From: Aequitasia blattaphilus
GTDB lineage: Bacteria; Bacillota; Clostridia; Lachnospirales; Lachnospiraceae
Length of the DNA: 64,000 nucleotides
NCBI RefSeq assembly: GCF_024721305.1
Contig: NZ_JAMXOD010000015.1
Coordinates: 1 to 64,000, forward strand
Direction: 5' to 3'
This document shows, in pieces, positions 9,093 through 18,168 of this stretch. Numbering within the stretch: position 1 is the first letter of the stretch; the number at the start of each line of letters is the position of its first letter. Position numbers and translations under genes: made by a program. The notes beneath the pieces were generated by a model, which saw nothing but the letters and a program-made list of their open reading frames with translations, did no database searches and was not told the DNA's origin.

Positions 9093-9141
9093 AATTCATA
9101 CAAAAATAGGAGAGTATATCTGAGGAGTAGACAAATTGAGG

Positions 9142-9252
9142 ATGAATGAAAAAGACTTTCTCTATATACTTTGGAAGGACATATCCAACTTCTTATATCC
9201 TGTAAGAAATGCATTCGCAATCGTGCAGTCGCACAGTTTGAATTTCTTCTGA
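9142..9252 (+). CDS. Small ORF, possible gene remnant
   Basis: 36 codons from ATG 9142 to TGA 9250-9252, beginning MNEKDFLYILWKD. The opening resembles the N-terminus of longer clostridial proteins that start with a similar KDFLY-WKD stretch, so this may be the truncated head of a lost gene. GAGG sits too close to the ATG for a good ribosome site. The coding status is doubtful. The stretch 9093-9261 holds nothing else that I can support. Confidence 0.2.
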   Translation: MNEKDFLYILWKDISNFLYPVRNAFAIVQSHSLNFF

Positions 9253-9261
9253 AAAAATAAC

Positions 9262-9301
9262 AAGGGATCGGTACTGCTTTATCAAGCAATACGGATCCCT
9301 T
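9262..9301 (-). terminator. Intrinsic terminator after the TetM-NYN gene
   Basis: AAGGGATC at 9262 pairs with GATCCCTT ending at 9301, with a second inner helix (GTACTGCTT and AAGCAATAC). On the minus strand it is followed by a T-rich run (complement of the A tract at 9252-9258). Confidence 0.8.
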
Positions 9302-9305
9302 GAAG

Positions 9306-11888
9306 TTATTTCCCTAAACGAATGTTTTCCAGCTCTGCATTTAATTCCTTTGGAGCGTGATCCAACAGATAGTTTTTCGTTCCAGAGGAGAAGGAGTCTG
9401 TCTTTTTTTGAATCTCTTTTCTTGTGTTTTCGATCTCTTCGTATAGTTCAGAAGCAGAAAAGAGATAACTTCCTTTGCCCCTTGTAATAATCTGTTCCAG
9501 GTAATCGGAGGTGGCAACCGTTACTTTATGCTTTCTTCCAATTTTGTGAACGGTTTTTTCAATGTATTGGTCAGCAGTTTCCGCTTCTTTCGTGTAAACA
9601 ATATAAAGGTTTTTATATTCCAGGATTTCCTCAGGATGGCCAGCAAGCTTATAAGCATCAAAAACAACGATGGTGGTTATTCCTTTATACCCTTGATAAT
9701 TGCTGATGATATCAATGAGCTTTTCTCTGGCAGCATCCAGATTTTCTTCGGCAAGTTCTTTTAGGCTGTCCCAGGCGTAGATGATATTATAGCCGTCAAT
9801 CAGGAGATATTCCTCCAGCTTTTTTGGCTCTTGATAAACGGGCTCTTTGGGAGGAGAAAGACGGAGAGATTCTCTGCTGGGCTTTTTAGGTTCCCCATAG
9901 GTACGAATAAAGATTTCTTCTAACTCGGCATCCTCTTCCTGGGTGCTTCGGTGCACAGGAGGCGTCATAGAAGCTTTTTGATTAGGGGTATCGATTGGTT
10001 TGGAGTCCTCCTTTATCTGGATATGCATGGAAGCGTCTGCTTTATCCCAGGGAATCGTTCTGCCGGCACCGTGATGGGTAAATACAGATGAAGACGGAGA
10101 GTCTTTTTCAATATCATAGTCTGCATTCTCCAAGACCTCCTTTTCATTATGGCAGGGGAAATATCCAAGAAAGGAGAGAAAAAGCTTTCCTTCTCCACCA
10201 GTGTAGGAAGAAAGAGTAATTCCATAGTGGTGGATGGTAGCAAGAGGTGCTTTTCCTTCAATGACAGCGCGATCTTGCTCGGTTATTGGGGGGGGATATG
10301 TTCCGCTCATCCCATCAATATCCGATAAGGCTCTTCCTAAATAAGAAAGAGGTAAAGAAATCTGAAAACGTAAAAAAGGTTCTAGAAGGAGAGCCTGGGA
10401 TTTCCGCAGGCCCTGTCGGAGAGCCCGATAGGTGGCCTCTCTAAAATCTCCGCCGGAGGTGTGTTTGATATGAGCCCGTCCGGCAATTAAGGTGATTTTT
10501 ATATCTGTAATAGGATAACCAGCTAAAACTCCGGCGTGTTCCTTTTCTTTTAAGTGGGTCAGGATGAGGTTTTGCCAGTTTTTATCTAATTCATCTTCGT
10601 TTACCTTGGATGAAAATGACATTCCTTCTCCAGCTGGGGCAGGTTCCATTAAAAGATGAACTTCAGCGTAATGACGGAGAGGCTCAAAGTGTCCGGAACC
10701 AATTACGGTATCTGTAATGGTTTCTTTGTAAAGAATAGAACCTTCGGAAAAGTCTATATCGATTTGAAACCGTTCTTGCAGCAGTGCTTTTAAAATTTCG
10801 GTTTGAATTTCGCCCATTACGTGTACAAGAATTTCTTTTTTCTCTTCTTGCCACTGCAATTTCAGAGTAGGTTCCTCTTCTTCTAATAGGGAAAATTTCT
10901 CATATATTTTAAACGGATCTACATCTGGTGAATGGATAACTTTGTAGGTAAGAAGGGGTTTCAGGCTTTGGAAATCAGAAGGGGGATGGGTTTCTTTCAA
11001 ACCAGTAAAGGCAACAATCATTCCGCTATAGGCGACAGGCATTAATTCGTATTTATCACCAGAGTAGAGGCGAATCTGATCGATTTTTTCATTCTCGATA
11101 AAAGATTTCACAGAGAATTCCCCTCCTGTAATTTTTGCATGGGTAAGGCGGGTTCCTTTTTCGTCTCTTGATATTTTGTAAACCACCATTTGAGCCGTTG
11201 AGCCATAGGAAGGAAAAAAGAGGAAATCCTTTAGCCCCAGAAGGAGCTCTTGGATGCCGGAATCTTTTAAGGCAGAGCCACTGTATACAGGGAAGAATTT
11301 CCGCTTTTGAATACCTTCCTGAATGATTCTGGTGTTTAGCTTTCCGGTTTGTAAAAAGGAATCCAAGTATGCCTCGTCAGAAAGGGCGAGACTTTCATAA
11401 AAGACTTCGTCATGATCTCCATCAAAATAAATACATCCCTCATCCAGATTTTCGCGAAGATCGGCTAAAAGAGCCGTTTTAGATTGCGCAGTCAAATCCA
11501 TTTTATTTAAAAAGAGAAAAGTAGGTATTTGATGCTTTTTCAAAAGCTCCCACAAAGTTTTCGTATGGCTTTGGACGCCTTCATTTCCGTTTATTACCAA
11601 AAGAGCATAGTCTAATACCATAAGGGTACGCTCTGTTTCAGTTGAAAAATCCACATGTCCAGGAGTATCTAAAAGAGTAATTTGATAATCTCCCAAAGGG
11701 AAAACTGCTTGTTTGGAAAAGACGGTAATGCCTCTTTTGCGTTCAATCGAATTGGTATCTAAAAATGTATTTTTATGGTCCACCCTGCCCTTTTGTGCGA
11801 GAGCGCCACAGGTGTAAAGTATACTTTCTGAAAGTGTGGTTTTTCCAGCATCTACGTGGGCAAGGATTCCGAGTGTAATTGGTTTCAT
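9306..11888 (-). CDS. TetM/EF-G-like ribosomal translation GTPase fused to a C-terminal NYN (YacP/Rae1-like) nuclease domain
   Basis: 860 residues, ATG at 11888 with AGAAGGGA upstream. Residues 1 to about 640 form a ribosome-protection GTPase related to TetM/TetW and EF-G: G1 AHVDAGKTT, RGIT, DTPGH and NKMD are all intact, and domain V carries the TetM-like YLGRALSD. After a low-complexity linker rich in Pro, Glu and Lys (about 630-690), a domain begins with LLIDGYNII and carries further acidic residues in AETADQYIEK and VATSDYLE. This pattern is that of NYN/PIN nucleases of the YacP/Rae1 group, which cut mRNA on the ribosome in Bacillus. The fusion implies a GTPase that delivers or couples a nuclease to ribosomes. 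Tetracycline resistance is possible but not shown. It is transcribed alone. Confidence 0.88.
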   Translation of the reverse strand: MKPITLGILAHVDAGKTTLSESILYTCGALAQKGRVDHKNTFLDTNSIERKRGITVFSKQAVFPLGDYQITLLDTPGHVDFSTETERTLMVLDYALLVINGNEGVQSHTKTLWELLKKHQIPTFLFLNKMDLTAQSKTALLADLRENLDEGCIYFDGDHDEVFYESLALSDEAYLDSFLQTGKLNTRIIQEGIQKRKFFPVYSGSALKDSGIQELLLGLKDFLFFPSYGSTAQMVVYKISRDEKGTRLTHAKITGGEFSVKSFIENEKIDQIRLYSGDKYELMPVAYSGMIVAFTGLKETHPPSDFQSLKPLLTYKVIHSPDVDPFKIYEKFSLLEEEEPTLKLQWQEEKKEILVHVMGEIQTEILKALLQERFQIDIDFSEGSILYKETITDTVIGSGHFEPLRHYAEVHLLMEPAPAGEGMSFSSKVNEDELDKNWQNLILTHLKEKEHAGVLAGYPITDIKITLIAGRAHIKHTSGGDFREATYRALRQGLRKSQALLLEPFLRFQISLPLSYLGRALSDIDGMSGTYPPPITEQDRAVIEGKAPLATIHHYGITLSSYTGGEGKLFLSFLGYFPCHNEKEVLENADYDIEKDSPSSSVFTHHGAGRTIPWDKADASMHIQIKEDSKPIDTPNQKASMTPPVHRSTQEEDAELEEIFIRTYGEPKKPSRESLRLSPPKEPVYQEPKKLEEYLLIDGYNIIYAWDSLKELAEENLDAAREKLIDIISNYQGYKGITTIVVFDAYKLAGHPEEILEYKNLYIVYTKEAETADQYIEKTVHKIGRKHKVTVATSDYLEQIITRGKGSYLFSASELYEEIENTRKEIQKKTDSFSSGTKNYLLDHAPKELNAELENIRLGK

Positions 11889-11941
11889 GTTTTATCCCTT
11901 CTTGTTTGTTCTAGTCTATAGTTTAGACAAAGTTATTCGAT

Positions 11942-11970
11942 TTGTAAATGGACAGAAGAACATTTATAAT
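11942..11970 (+). promoter_or_regulatory. Promoter of the 11997 gene
   Basis: TTGTAA (11942-11947), 17 bases, TATAAT (11965-11970), then GGGAGGTGG at 11984 and ATG at 11997. Confidence 0.7.
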
Positions 11971-11996
11971 GAGTACAAAGAATGGGAGGTGGTTCC

Positions 11997-12494
11997 ATGA
12001 GTAAAGAGGTATACATTGAAAGAGAGAATCTGCCCTTTCAAAGTCTTCTAAGAGATGAGGAATTGGCAGAAGAGATGCAAGAGGTATTGGACAAGTACCA
12101 AATCTTGATGGAAAAGCTAAGAAAAATCAAAGGAACATTTCGTCAGATGTATTTGCTAGGGGAAGATTATTTGCCTGCAGAAGTAATTGAGGAGCTTGGC
12201 GGTATAATGAGAAAGGAGGATGAGAGACATCCAATTCGACTTGGGGAAGCGTATCCATTTTTAAATGAGAAAAGCTGGAGAATAGGAGCAGAGGAAATCA
12301 GCTATTTTAAAGTGACATTGTGGAAGGGGGAAGAGACGTTTTCTTTAAGAGAGATTATACAAGAAGAAAATTCAAAGTTTACCCTGATATTTTCCACAAT
12401 AGAGGCAGGAGAAATCCATCACACTTTTTTGAACGAGGAGGAGATGCTTGTGGCAATAAAGAGTTTATTTCTGAAAGGTGAAGTGACAATATAG
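11997..12494 (+). CDS. Hypothetical protein, acidic and soluble
   Basis: 165 residues. ATG 11997 is chosen because GGGAGGTGG lies just upstream; the longer frame from 11982 would place the start inside that ribosome site. I do not recognise the family. The N-terminal third (EELAEEMQEVLDKYQIL) is strongly helical and charged, and the second half alternates strands (YFKVTLWKGEETFSL, KFTLIFSTIEAGE). No signal, membrane helix or Cys motif is seen. It stands between the divergent TetM-NYN gene and a small membrane protein, with its own promoter. Confidence 0.7.
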   Translation: MSKEVYIERENLPFQSLLRDEELAEEMQEVLDKYQILMEKLRKIKGTFRQMYLLGEDYLPAEVIEELGGIMRKEDERHPIRLGEAYPFLNEKSWRIGAEEISYFKVTLWKGEETFSLREIIQEENSKFTLIFSTIEAGEIHHTFLNEEEMLVAIKSLFLKGEVTI

Positions 12495-12579
12495 AGCTTT
12501 AAAAAAGCGATTACTAAGCCGTGATAGCGTGGCAAAAAAACATTTCCGAAAACAAAAGAAAAAATATTAAAAGATAGAA

Positions 12580-12608
12580 TTGATATTATAAATGACATAT
12601 GATAATCT
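12580..12608 (+). promoter_or_regulatory. Possible promoter for the small membrane protein
   Basis: TTGATA (12580-12585), 17 bases, TAATCT (12603-12608), 95 bases before the ATG at 12703. The rest of 12495-12702 shows no gene. Confidence 0.35.
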
Positions 12609-12702
12609 TAAAAAGAAGCAGATAGTGTATGTTGTGGATAGTAACTAAGGTGATACAGCGTAAAGATAAGGGGTTACTAATTTTAATTGGGAGGTTCTTA
12701 AC

Positions 12703-12867
12703 ATGAAAAATAAAAATATTTTTTTGGTAATAGGTATTTTAATATTTGTTATTTCATATATGATTAATCGGTTCGTTGTGAAAATAATAGATCCGGTATA
12801 CATCGTTATATTGCTTGTTTCCATTTTTTTTGTGATAGTAGGTATGGTAAGTATAAGAATATCATAA
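12703..12867 (+). CDS. Small two-helix membrane protein
   Basis: 54 codons from ATG 12703 to TAA 12867, preceded by GGGAGG at 12690. The product begins with basic MKNKN, then a hydrophobic helix (IFLVIGILIFVISYMI), a short polar loop NRFVVKIIDP, and a second helix (VYIVILLVSIFFVIVGMV). The good ribosome site, hydrophobic composition and two clean helices argue for a real gene. I do not recognise a family. It sits between a hypothetical gene and the DEAD-box helicase, which has its own promoter. Confidence 0.55.
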   Translation: MKNKNIFLVIGILIFVISYMINRFVVKIIDPVYIVILLVSIFFVIVGMVSIRIS

Positions 12868-12909
12868 GAATATATACCTTCGATCTTTTGACGTTTGAAT
12901 AAATATCCT

Positions 12910-12938
12910 TTGATTACTTTGGTTTTCTATGCTATGAT
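12910..12938 (+). promoter_or_regulatory. Promoter of the DEAD-box helicase gene
   Basis: TTGATT (12910-12915), 17 bases, TATGAT (12933-12938), followed by the start codon 45 bases later. Confidence 0.65.
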
Positions 12939-12983
12939 GACTTAATGTGTCTTGAAACGAAGCAATAGTAGAAAGTGAGAAAT

Positions 12984-14588
12984 ATGCAAGAATTATTATT
13001 TGAATCATTAAATGTAAAAGAAGAGTTAAAAAGAGCGGTAAAGGATATGGGGTTTGTAGAAGCGACTCCAGTTCAGTCAAAAAGCATTGCGCCAATGTTA
13101 GAAGGTAGAGATATGGTAGTGCAGGCGCCTACAGGAACAGGAAAGACTTGTGCCTTTGGGATTCCAATTATGGAAGCAATGAAGGAAGAGGATTCTTTTG
13201 TAAAAGCCTTAATCCTGAGCCCTACAAGAGAATTGGCGGTACAGATAACGAATGAACTGATGAAGCTTAATAAATATATGTCTTCCATCAGAATACTGGC
13301 TGTTTACGGGGGACAAAGCATTGACAGACAGATTATGGCATTGAGAAAAAAACCACAGATTATTGTGGCAACTCCAGGTCGGTTAATGGATCATATGAGA
13401 AGAAAAACCATACGATTAGACCGTTTAGAGCAGCTTATCCTGGATGAAGCAGATGAAATGCTTAATATGGGATTCCGGGAGGATATTGATGAGATATTAG
13501 AGTCCGTGCCAAAAGAGCGTCAGACAGTATTGTTTTCCGCTACAATGTCACAAGATATCTTAAGAATATCCAATCGTTACCTTACAGATCCAGTAAAAAT
13601 ACAAATTACAAAATCGGAGATAACAGTACCTTCGATTAAACAATATTATCTGGAAGTCAGCCCAGATGATAAGATGGATTTACTGGCACGATTAATTGAT
13701 GTAAATGATTTTAAATTATCTATGGTTTTCTGTAATACGAAGAGAATGGTAGATGAGCTCTCCCACGAAATGACTGCACGAGGCTATCTTTCTGAGGGAA
13801 TCCATGGTGATATGAATCAGGCGCAAAGAGACCGGGTAATGAGAAATTTTAAAGAGGGAAGAGCTGATATACTTATTGCAACTGATGTTGCAGCCAGAGG
13901 AATTGATGTTAAGGGTGTGGAAGCAGTCTTTAACTATGATATTCCTGATGATGTAGAGTATTATGTGCATCGAATCGGGCGAACAGGAAGAGCAAAGGAA
14001 GAAGGCGTTTCTTACTCTTTCGCTACAAGACGTGACATGTATCGTTTAAAGGAAATTATGAATTATACCAAAGCGAAGATTGTATTTGTTACAGCGCCTA
14101 AGGTATCAGAGATTGCCGATGTTCGTACGCAAAGAGCACTAGCGGATATCCGAAAAGTAATGAAGAAGGCAAAGCTTGACCGTTATGCGAAATCCATAGA
14201 GGAATTCTTAAGTGAAGAAGAAAATCAGGATTATACCATTTTGGATTTGGCGTCAGCATTTCTTTCCAGGGAAGTAGGTGCAGAGCAGCTTCGTGAAATA
14301 GAAGGACCTGGTAAGAAAAGAGATCGGGATCGTGGCGGCAACAAAAAGAGTGTGCGTCTCTTTATCAATATTGGTAAATTGGATAAAATCAAGAAGAAAC
14401 ACATTGTTTTGCTGATCAGTGAGAAATGTAATGTAAAAGAAAAAATGATTGGTGATGTAGCTGTAATGGACAAGTTTTCTTTTGTAAATGTGCCGTCATC
14501 AAAGGCTCAAGAGATTCTGCATACCTTAAAAGGCCTTCGTTACAATGGCAGAAAATTAAATGTAGAAATTTCAAATAAACGTAAATAG
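12984..14588 (+). CDS. DEAD-box ATP-dependent RNA helicase with DbpA-type RNA-binding tail
   Basis: 534 residues from ATG 12984 (AGAAAGTGAG upstream; GTG 12975 has no ribosome site). The helicase core shows the Q motif (ATPVQSKSI), motif I APTGTGKT, motif II DEAD in ILDEADEM, motif III SAT and motif VI HRIGRTGR. The C-terminal 80 residues (VRLFINIGKLDKI to LNVEISNK) match the DbpA RNA-binding fold that recognises 23S rRNA helix 92 in DbpA/YxiN. A role in ribosome assembly or RNA remodelling is likely. The linker (RDRDRGG) is basic and disordered. Confidence 0.93.
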   Translation: MQELLFESLNVKEELKRAVKDMGFVEATPVQSKSIAPMLEGRDMVVQAPTGTGKTCAFGIPIMEAMKEEDSFVKALILSPTRELAVQITNELMKLNKYMSSIRILAVYGGQSIDRQIMALRKKPQIIVATPGRLMDHMRRKTIRLDRLEQLILDEADEMLNMGFREDIDEILESVPKERQTVLFSATMSQDILRISNRYLTDPVKIQITKSEITVPSIKQYYLEVSPDDKMDLLARLIDVNDFKLSMVFCNTKRMVDELSHEMTARGYLSEGIHGDMNQAQRDRVMRNFKEGRADILIATDVAARGIDVKGVEAVFNYDIPDDVEYYVHRIGRTGRAKEEGVSYSFATRRDMYRLKEIMNYTKAKIVFVTAPKVSEIADVRTQRALADIRKVMKKAKLDRYAKSIEEFLSEEENQDYTILDLASAFLSREVGAEQLREIEGPGKKRDRDRGGNKKSVRLFINIGKLDKIKKKHIVLLISEKCNVKEKMIGDVAVMDKFSFVNVPSSKAQEILHTLKGLRYNGRKLNVEISNKRK

Positions 14589-14619
14589 TCATTTTACAAG
14601 TTGTTGGGGGAATGAAGTG

Positions 14620-15915
14620 ATGGAAGCGTATATTACAATTTTAAAAGAAGAATTGGTGCCTGCGATGGGATGTACGGAGCCAATTGCATTGGCCTATGGC
14701 GCAGCTAAGCTCCGAGAGGCTCTGGGGGAAATACCGGAACGAATTGAAGTAGGAGCCAGTGGAAGTATCATTAAAAATGTAAAATCTGTAATCGTACCGA
14801 ATACAGGGCACTTAAAAGGGATTGAAGCAGCGATTGCAGTTGGGATAATTGCAGGAAATGCCAGTAAGGAATTAGAGGTCATCCAGAAAGTATCCAAAGA
14901 ACAAAAAGTTGAACTCAAGAACTATTTAGATAAAACTCCAATTTCTGTGAACTATCTGGATACGGATTTGAACTTTGATATTCAGATCAAAGGTTTTGGA
15001 AAGAAGGATGAAGCAGCAATTCGGATTGCAAACTATCACACGAATGTAGTCTATATCGAAAAGAATGGAGAGGTTTTATTTACGAAACCCTTTATTGGAG
15101 AAAGTGAAGAGGGACTAACAGACCGAAGCATTCTCAATATGACAGGAATTTATGAGTTTGCTACGACTTGTGAATTAACAGATGAAATAACGGGGTTGTT
15201 GGATCGTCAAATTCAATACAACATGGCAATTGCACAAGAGGGAATAGATGGCTCTTATGGTGCGAATATTGGCTCCGTTTTGTTGGGTGCTTATGGCAAT
15301 GGAATCGAAAATAAAGCGGTGGCATATGCTTCTGCAGGTTCAGATGCCCGTATGAATGGGTGCGAAATGCCGGTTGTAATTAATTCTGGTTCAGGAAATC
15401 AAGGAATTACATGCTCGGTGCCAGTAATTGTGTATGGGCGGGAAACGAATGCATCGGAGGAGAGCATTTATCGGGCGCTTCTATTATCGAATCTAACAGC
15501 AATTCATCAGAAGACAGGAATTGGAAGACTCTCAGCATTTTGTGGAGCAGTCTGTGCAGGTGTGGCAGCAGGCGGTGGCATTGCTTATCTAAAAGGTGGG
15601 AAAAAGGACGAAGTATTTCATACAGTTGTCAATGGTCTTGCCATTGTATCTGGAATGGTTTGTGACGGGGCAAAAGCTTCATGTGCAGCAAAAATAGCCA
15701 TGTCAATACAGTCAGGACTTTTGGGTTATCACATGTTTATTTGTGGCGAGGAGTTTAAAGGTGGTGACGGTATTATATCAAAAGGGATTGAGAATACGAT
15801 TGTTAACATTGGACGCCTCGGGAAAAAGGGTATGCAGATAACAAACCAGGAGATTATACATATTATGTTGAACGATGGAAAGGAGAACTGTGGAGATGAA
15901 GGTAGTTGCGATTAA
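14620..15915 (+). CDS. L-cysteine desulfidase family protein (CyuA/UPF0597, serine dehydratase alpha-like)
   Basis: 431 residues from ATG 14620 (GGGGGAATGAAG upstream; GTG 14617 is one codon earlier). The N-terminal MGCTEPIALAY and the Cys-rich segment VCDGAKASCAAKI are the signature of CyuA/UPF0597. These are oxygen-sensitive iron-sulfur enzymes that split L-cysteine into pyruvate, ammonia and sulfide, and the conserved cysteines would hold the cluster. It is followed by an overlapping flavoprotein gene (15896), implying co-translation. In an amino-acid fermenter it would supply pyruvate and sulfide. Serine as an alternative substrate cannot be excluded. Confidence 0.85.
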   Translation: MEAYITILKEELVPAMGCTEPIALAYGAAKLREALGEIPERIEVGASGSIIKNVKSVIVPNTGHLKGIEAAIAVGIIAGNASKELEVIQKVSKEQKVELKNYLDKTPISVNYLDTDLNFDIQIKGFGKKDEAAIRIANYHTNVVYIEKNGEVLFTKPFIGESEEGLTDRSILNMTGIYEFATTCELTDEITGLLDRQIQYNMAIAQEGIDGSYGANIGSVLLGAYGNGIENKAVAYASAGSDARMNGCEMPVVINSGSGNQGITCSVPVIVYGRETNASEESIYRALLLSNLTAIHQKTGIGRLSAFCGAVCAGVAAGGGIAYLKGGKKDEVFHTVVNGLAIVSGMVCDGAKASCAAKIAMSIQSGLLGYHMFICGEEFKGGDGIISKGIENTIVNIGRLGKKGMQITNQEIIHIMLNDGKENCGDEGSCD

Positions 15916-16522
15916 TGGATCACCAAGAAAAGAAGGAAACTGTGAACAAAGCTTACAGATATTAGGAAAAGTTTTTGCGAAAGAAGGAATCAACTTTGAA
16001 GTGTTTCATCCTGGAACAAAGGTGAAGCCTTGTCTGGCCTGTTATCACTGCGTGAATAATCATAAGACAAGATGTGTGCAGGATAATGATGGTGTGAATG
16101 AGATTATTGAGGCCTGTAGTAAAGCTGACGCAATCGTTTTGGCATCACCAGTCTATCATGGAGGCATTGCAGGAAACATGAAATGCGTTTTAGATCGCCT
16201 GTTTTTAGCAGGTGGATGCGTGGATAATCAATTCCATCATAAGGTTGGAGCGGCTCTTGTGACTCTGCGGCGTTCAGGAGGAATGGAGACTTATCAACAA
16301 TTGCTTGGAACAATGAATGCAATGGAAATGGTATTGGTGACTTCCGACTACTGGAATGCGGTTCATGGTGCGAATCCAGGAGAAATTCATGAGGACACAG
16401 AGGGCGTGGAAGTAATCGAGAAGCTTGGACGTAATATTTCATGGATGGTTAAAGTCCTAAAGGATACAAAGATACCAAAGCCTGAGACAAAGCCAAGGAC
16501 AATGACGAATTTTATACGGTAA
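15896..16522 (+). CDS. NADPH-dependent FMN reductase / flavodoxin-like (iron-sulfur flavoprotein type)
   Basis: 208 residues. ATG 15896 begins MKVVAINGSPRKEGNC, the phosphate-binding loop of flavodoxin-fold reductases, and has AGGAG at 15881; the upstream in-frame codon at 15875 lies in the previous gene. CLACYHCVNN near residue 48 resembles the compact Cys motif of iron-sulfur flavoproteins, but with only three cysteines nearby (plus RCVQ). ASPVYHGGIAGNMKCVLDRL is the conserved FMN-site segment. It overlaps the cysteine desulfidase gene by 20 bases and ends before a terminator, so the two form an operon. The electron acceptor is unknown. Confidence 0.85.
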   Translation: MKVVAINGSPRKEGNCEQSLQILGKVFAKEGINFEVFHPGTKVKPCLACYHCVNNHKTRCVQDNDGVNEIIEACSKADAIVLASPVYHGGIAGNMKCVLDRLFLAGGCVDNQFHHKVGAALVTLRRSGGMETYQQLLGTMNAMEMVLVTSDYWNAVHGANPGEIHEDTEGVEVIEKLGRNISWMVKVLKDTKIPKPETKPRTMTNFIR

Positions 16523-16532
16523 ATAAGAGTGG

Positions 16533-16564
16533 AAAGTCTGGAGAAAAAGCTCCGGACTTTTTTT
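16533..16564 (+). terminator. Intrinsic terminator
   Basis: AAAGTCTGGAG (16533-16543) pairs with CTCCGGACTTT (16550-16560), apart from a G-T pair, followed by more T. Confidence 0.9.
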
Positions 16565-16573
16565 AGAAGTGCA

Positions 16574-16602
16574 TTGACCGAATCGGTCAATAGTGGTATA
16601 AC
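16574..16602 (+). promoter_or_regulatory. TetR-controlled promoter: palindromic operator over the -35 box
   Basis: TTGACCG AAT CGGTCAA (16574-16590) is a perfect palindrome. Its first six bases are the -35 box TTGACC, and TATAAC (16597-16602) follows after 17 bases. The TetR gene starts at 16642. The placement implies direct autorepression. Confidence 0.8.
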
Positions 16603-16641
16603 AAAGATAGAAGGCAAGGGGATAATGAAAGGACAGTAGAC

Positions 16642-17283
16642 ATGTATGAGAATTTTTTAAAGGCTCAAAAAGAGAAACAGGAAGAGGTGTTAAAGGCAGC
16701 ATATAAAGAGTTTGGAATCTATGGATACCGAAAAACCTCGATTGAGCAGATCGCAAAGAGTGCAGGTGTATCTAAAGGGATGATATTCCACTATTTCTCG
16801 AATAAAGTAATGCTATTTGAATATTTGGTGGAGGAAGGAAATCGAACCATGATCTGGTATTTTGAAAAGATAGATGACAAAGTACTGAAAACAGATTTTA
16901 TAGAGCGGCTTCGAAATGCGACGAAGCTGAAAATGGATTTGTACATTCGGTATCCCTATATACTGGAATTTTATACAATGCTTTATATGCATCCGGAGAA
17001 TTTGAAGGTATCAGATAAGGTGGCAATGCAATATCAGGAGTTAATGGATTTTCGAGAAGAGAAAATGAAGATTATTTATCAAAGTGATAGCGATGCAGTG
17101 AAAGCGAAAAAATACATTCAGTACATCATAGATGGATTCTCCAGAGAGGTTATTGAGGTTGTAAAGAGCAAGCCACTGGCAGAGATCAATTTGGAGCCGT
17201 ATTGGACAGAATTTGATGAGATATTAGATGATATGAAAAGCTTTTTATATCTGGCAAAGGAAGGGAGTAGAGTAGATGAATAA
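16642..17283 (+). CDS. TetR/AcrR family transcriptional repressor of the adjacent ABC exporter
   Basis: 213 residues. The N-terminal helix-turn-helix (about 10-55) reads YGYRKTSIEQIAKSAGVSKG, a close fit to the TetR DNA-binding domain. The C-terminal ligand domain is helical, as usual. AAAGGA lies before the ATG. The gene's last 8 bases overlap the start of the ABC ATPase gene, so regulator and exporter form one transcript from the operator-bearing promoter at 16574. The effector is unknown but is probably a compound the exporter removes. Confidence 0.93.
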   Translation: MYENFLKAQKEKQEEVLKAAYKEFGIYGYRKTSIEQIAKSAGVSKGMIFHYFSNKVMLFEYLVEEGNRTMIWYFEKIDDKVLKTDFIERLRNATKLKMDLYIRYPYILEFYTMLYMHPENLKVSDKVAMQYQELMDFREEKMKIIYQSDSDAVKAKKYIQYIIDGFSREVIEVVKSKPLAEINLEPYWTEFDEILDDMKSFLYLAKEGSRVDE

Positions 17284-18166
17284 TTCAATTGTAGAAGTAA
17301 AAGATGTAACAAAGAGGTTTGGGAAATTCAAGGCATTGGATGGAATTAATATGACACTGGAGCAAGGAGAGATATGTGGGTTTATTGGACCAAATGGCGC
17401 AGGGAAAACAACGACCATCCGTATTCTTATGGGGATGATTAATGCCAGTGAAGGAAGGGCTGAAATATTTGGAAAAGATGCATGGAAGGATGCAGTGGAA
17501 CTTCATAAGCGTATTGCCTTTGTGCCGGGAGATGTTAATCTTTGGCCCAATTTAACGGGTGGAGAAGTGATTGACTTATTCTTGCGCTTGCGAAAAGGAA
17601 AGAATAAAAAGTATCAGGAAGAGCTTATTGATAGGTTTGACTTTAATCCCCGAAAGAAATGCCGTACGTATTCAAAGGGAAACAGGCAAAAAGTGGCACT
17701 AGTTGCAGCTCTTTCAGCAGAGGCAGACCTTTATATTTTAGATGAGCCAACATCAGGACTGGATCCGCTTATGGAAAGTGTATTTCAAGAGACCATGCGA
17801 GAGGTTAAAAAGGCAGGAAAGACCGTCTTATTATCGAGCCATATACTCTCCGAAGTAGAAGAACTCTGCGATAAAGTGACGATTATAAAGCAAGGGAAAA
17901 TAATTGAATCGGGCAGCTTGGAAGAACTGAGACATCTTACACGAACCTCAATTGTTGTGAAGACAAAAGAAGACCTGACAGAGATGAAAGGTATTCAGGG
18001 TATTTATGAGCTTCAGGAGGATGAAAAGGGAAGCCTTCATTTTAGTGTAGAAAGTGAAATGTTAGGTGAGGTGATACAATACTTAGGAAGCCGGCAGATT
18101 ACAGATTTGAAATGTATGCCGCCAACATTGGAAGAGCTCTTTATGAGTCATTATAAGGAGGTGTAG
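17276..18166 (+). CDS. ABC transporter ATP-binding protein
   Basis: 296 residues. Walker A is GPNGAGKTT (about residue 40), Walker B is LYILDEPTSGLDP, the signature is the variant YSKGNRQK, and the H-loop is SSHIL. The C-terminal tail (about 215-296) carries the DrrA-like extension of drug-export ATPases. It pairs with the permease beginning 2 bases after its stop. All catalytic residues are present. Confidence 0.94.
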   Translation: MNNSIVEVKDVTKRFGKFKALDGINMTLEQGEICGFIGPNGAGKTTTIRILMGMINASEGRAEIFGKDAWKDAVELHKRIAFVPGDVNLWPNLTGGEVIDLFLRLRKGKNKKYQEELIDRFDFNPRKKCRTYSKGNRQKVALVAALSAEADLYILDEPTSGLDPLMESVFQETMREVKKAGKTVLLSSHILSEVEELCDKVTIIKQGKIIESGSLEELRHLTRTSIVVKTKEDLTEMKGIQGIYELQEDEKGSLHFSVESEMLGEVIQYLGSRQITDLKCMPPTLEELFMSHYKEV

Positions 18167-18168
18167 CT

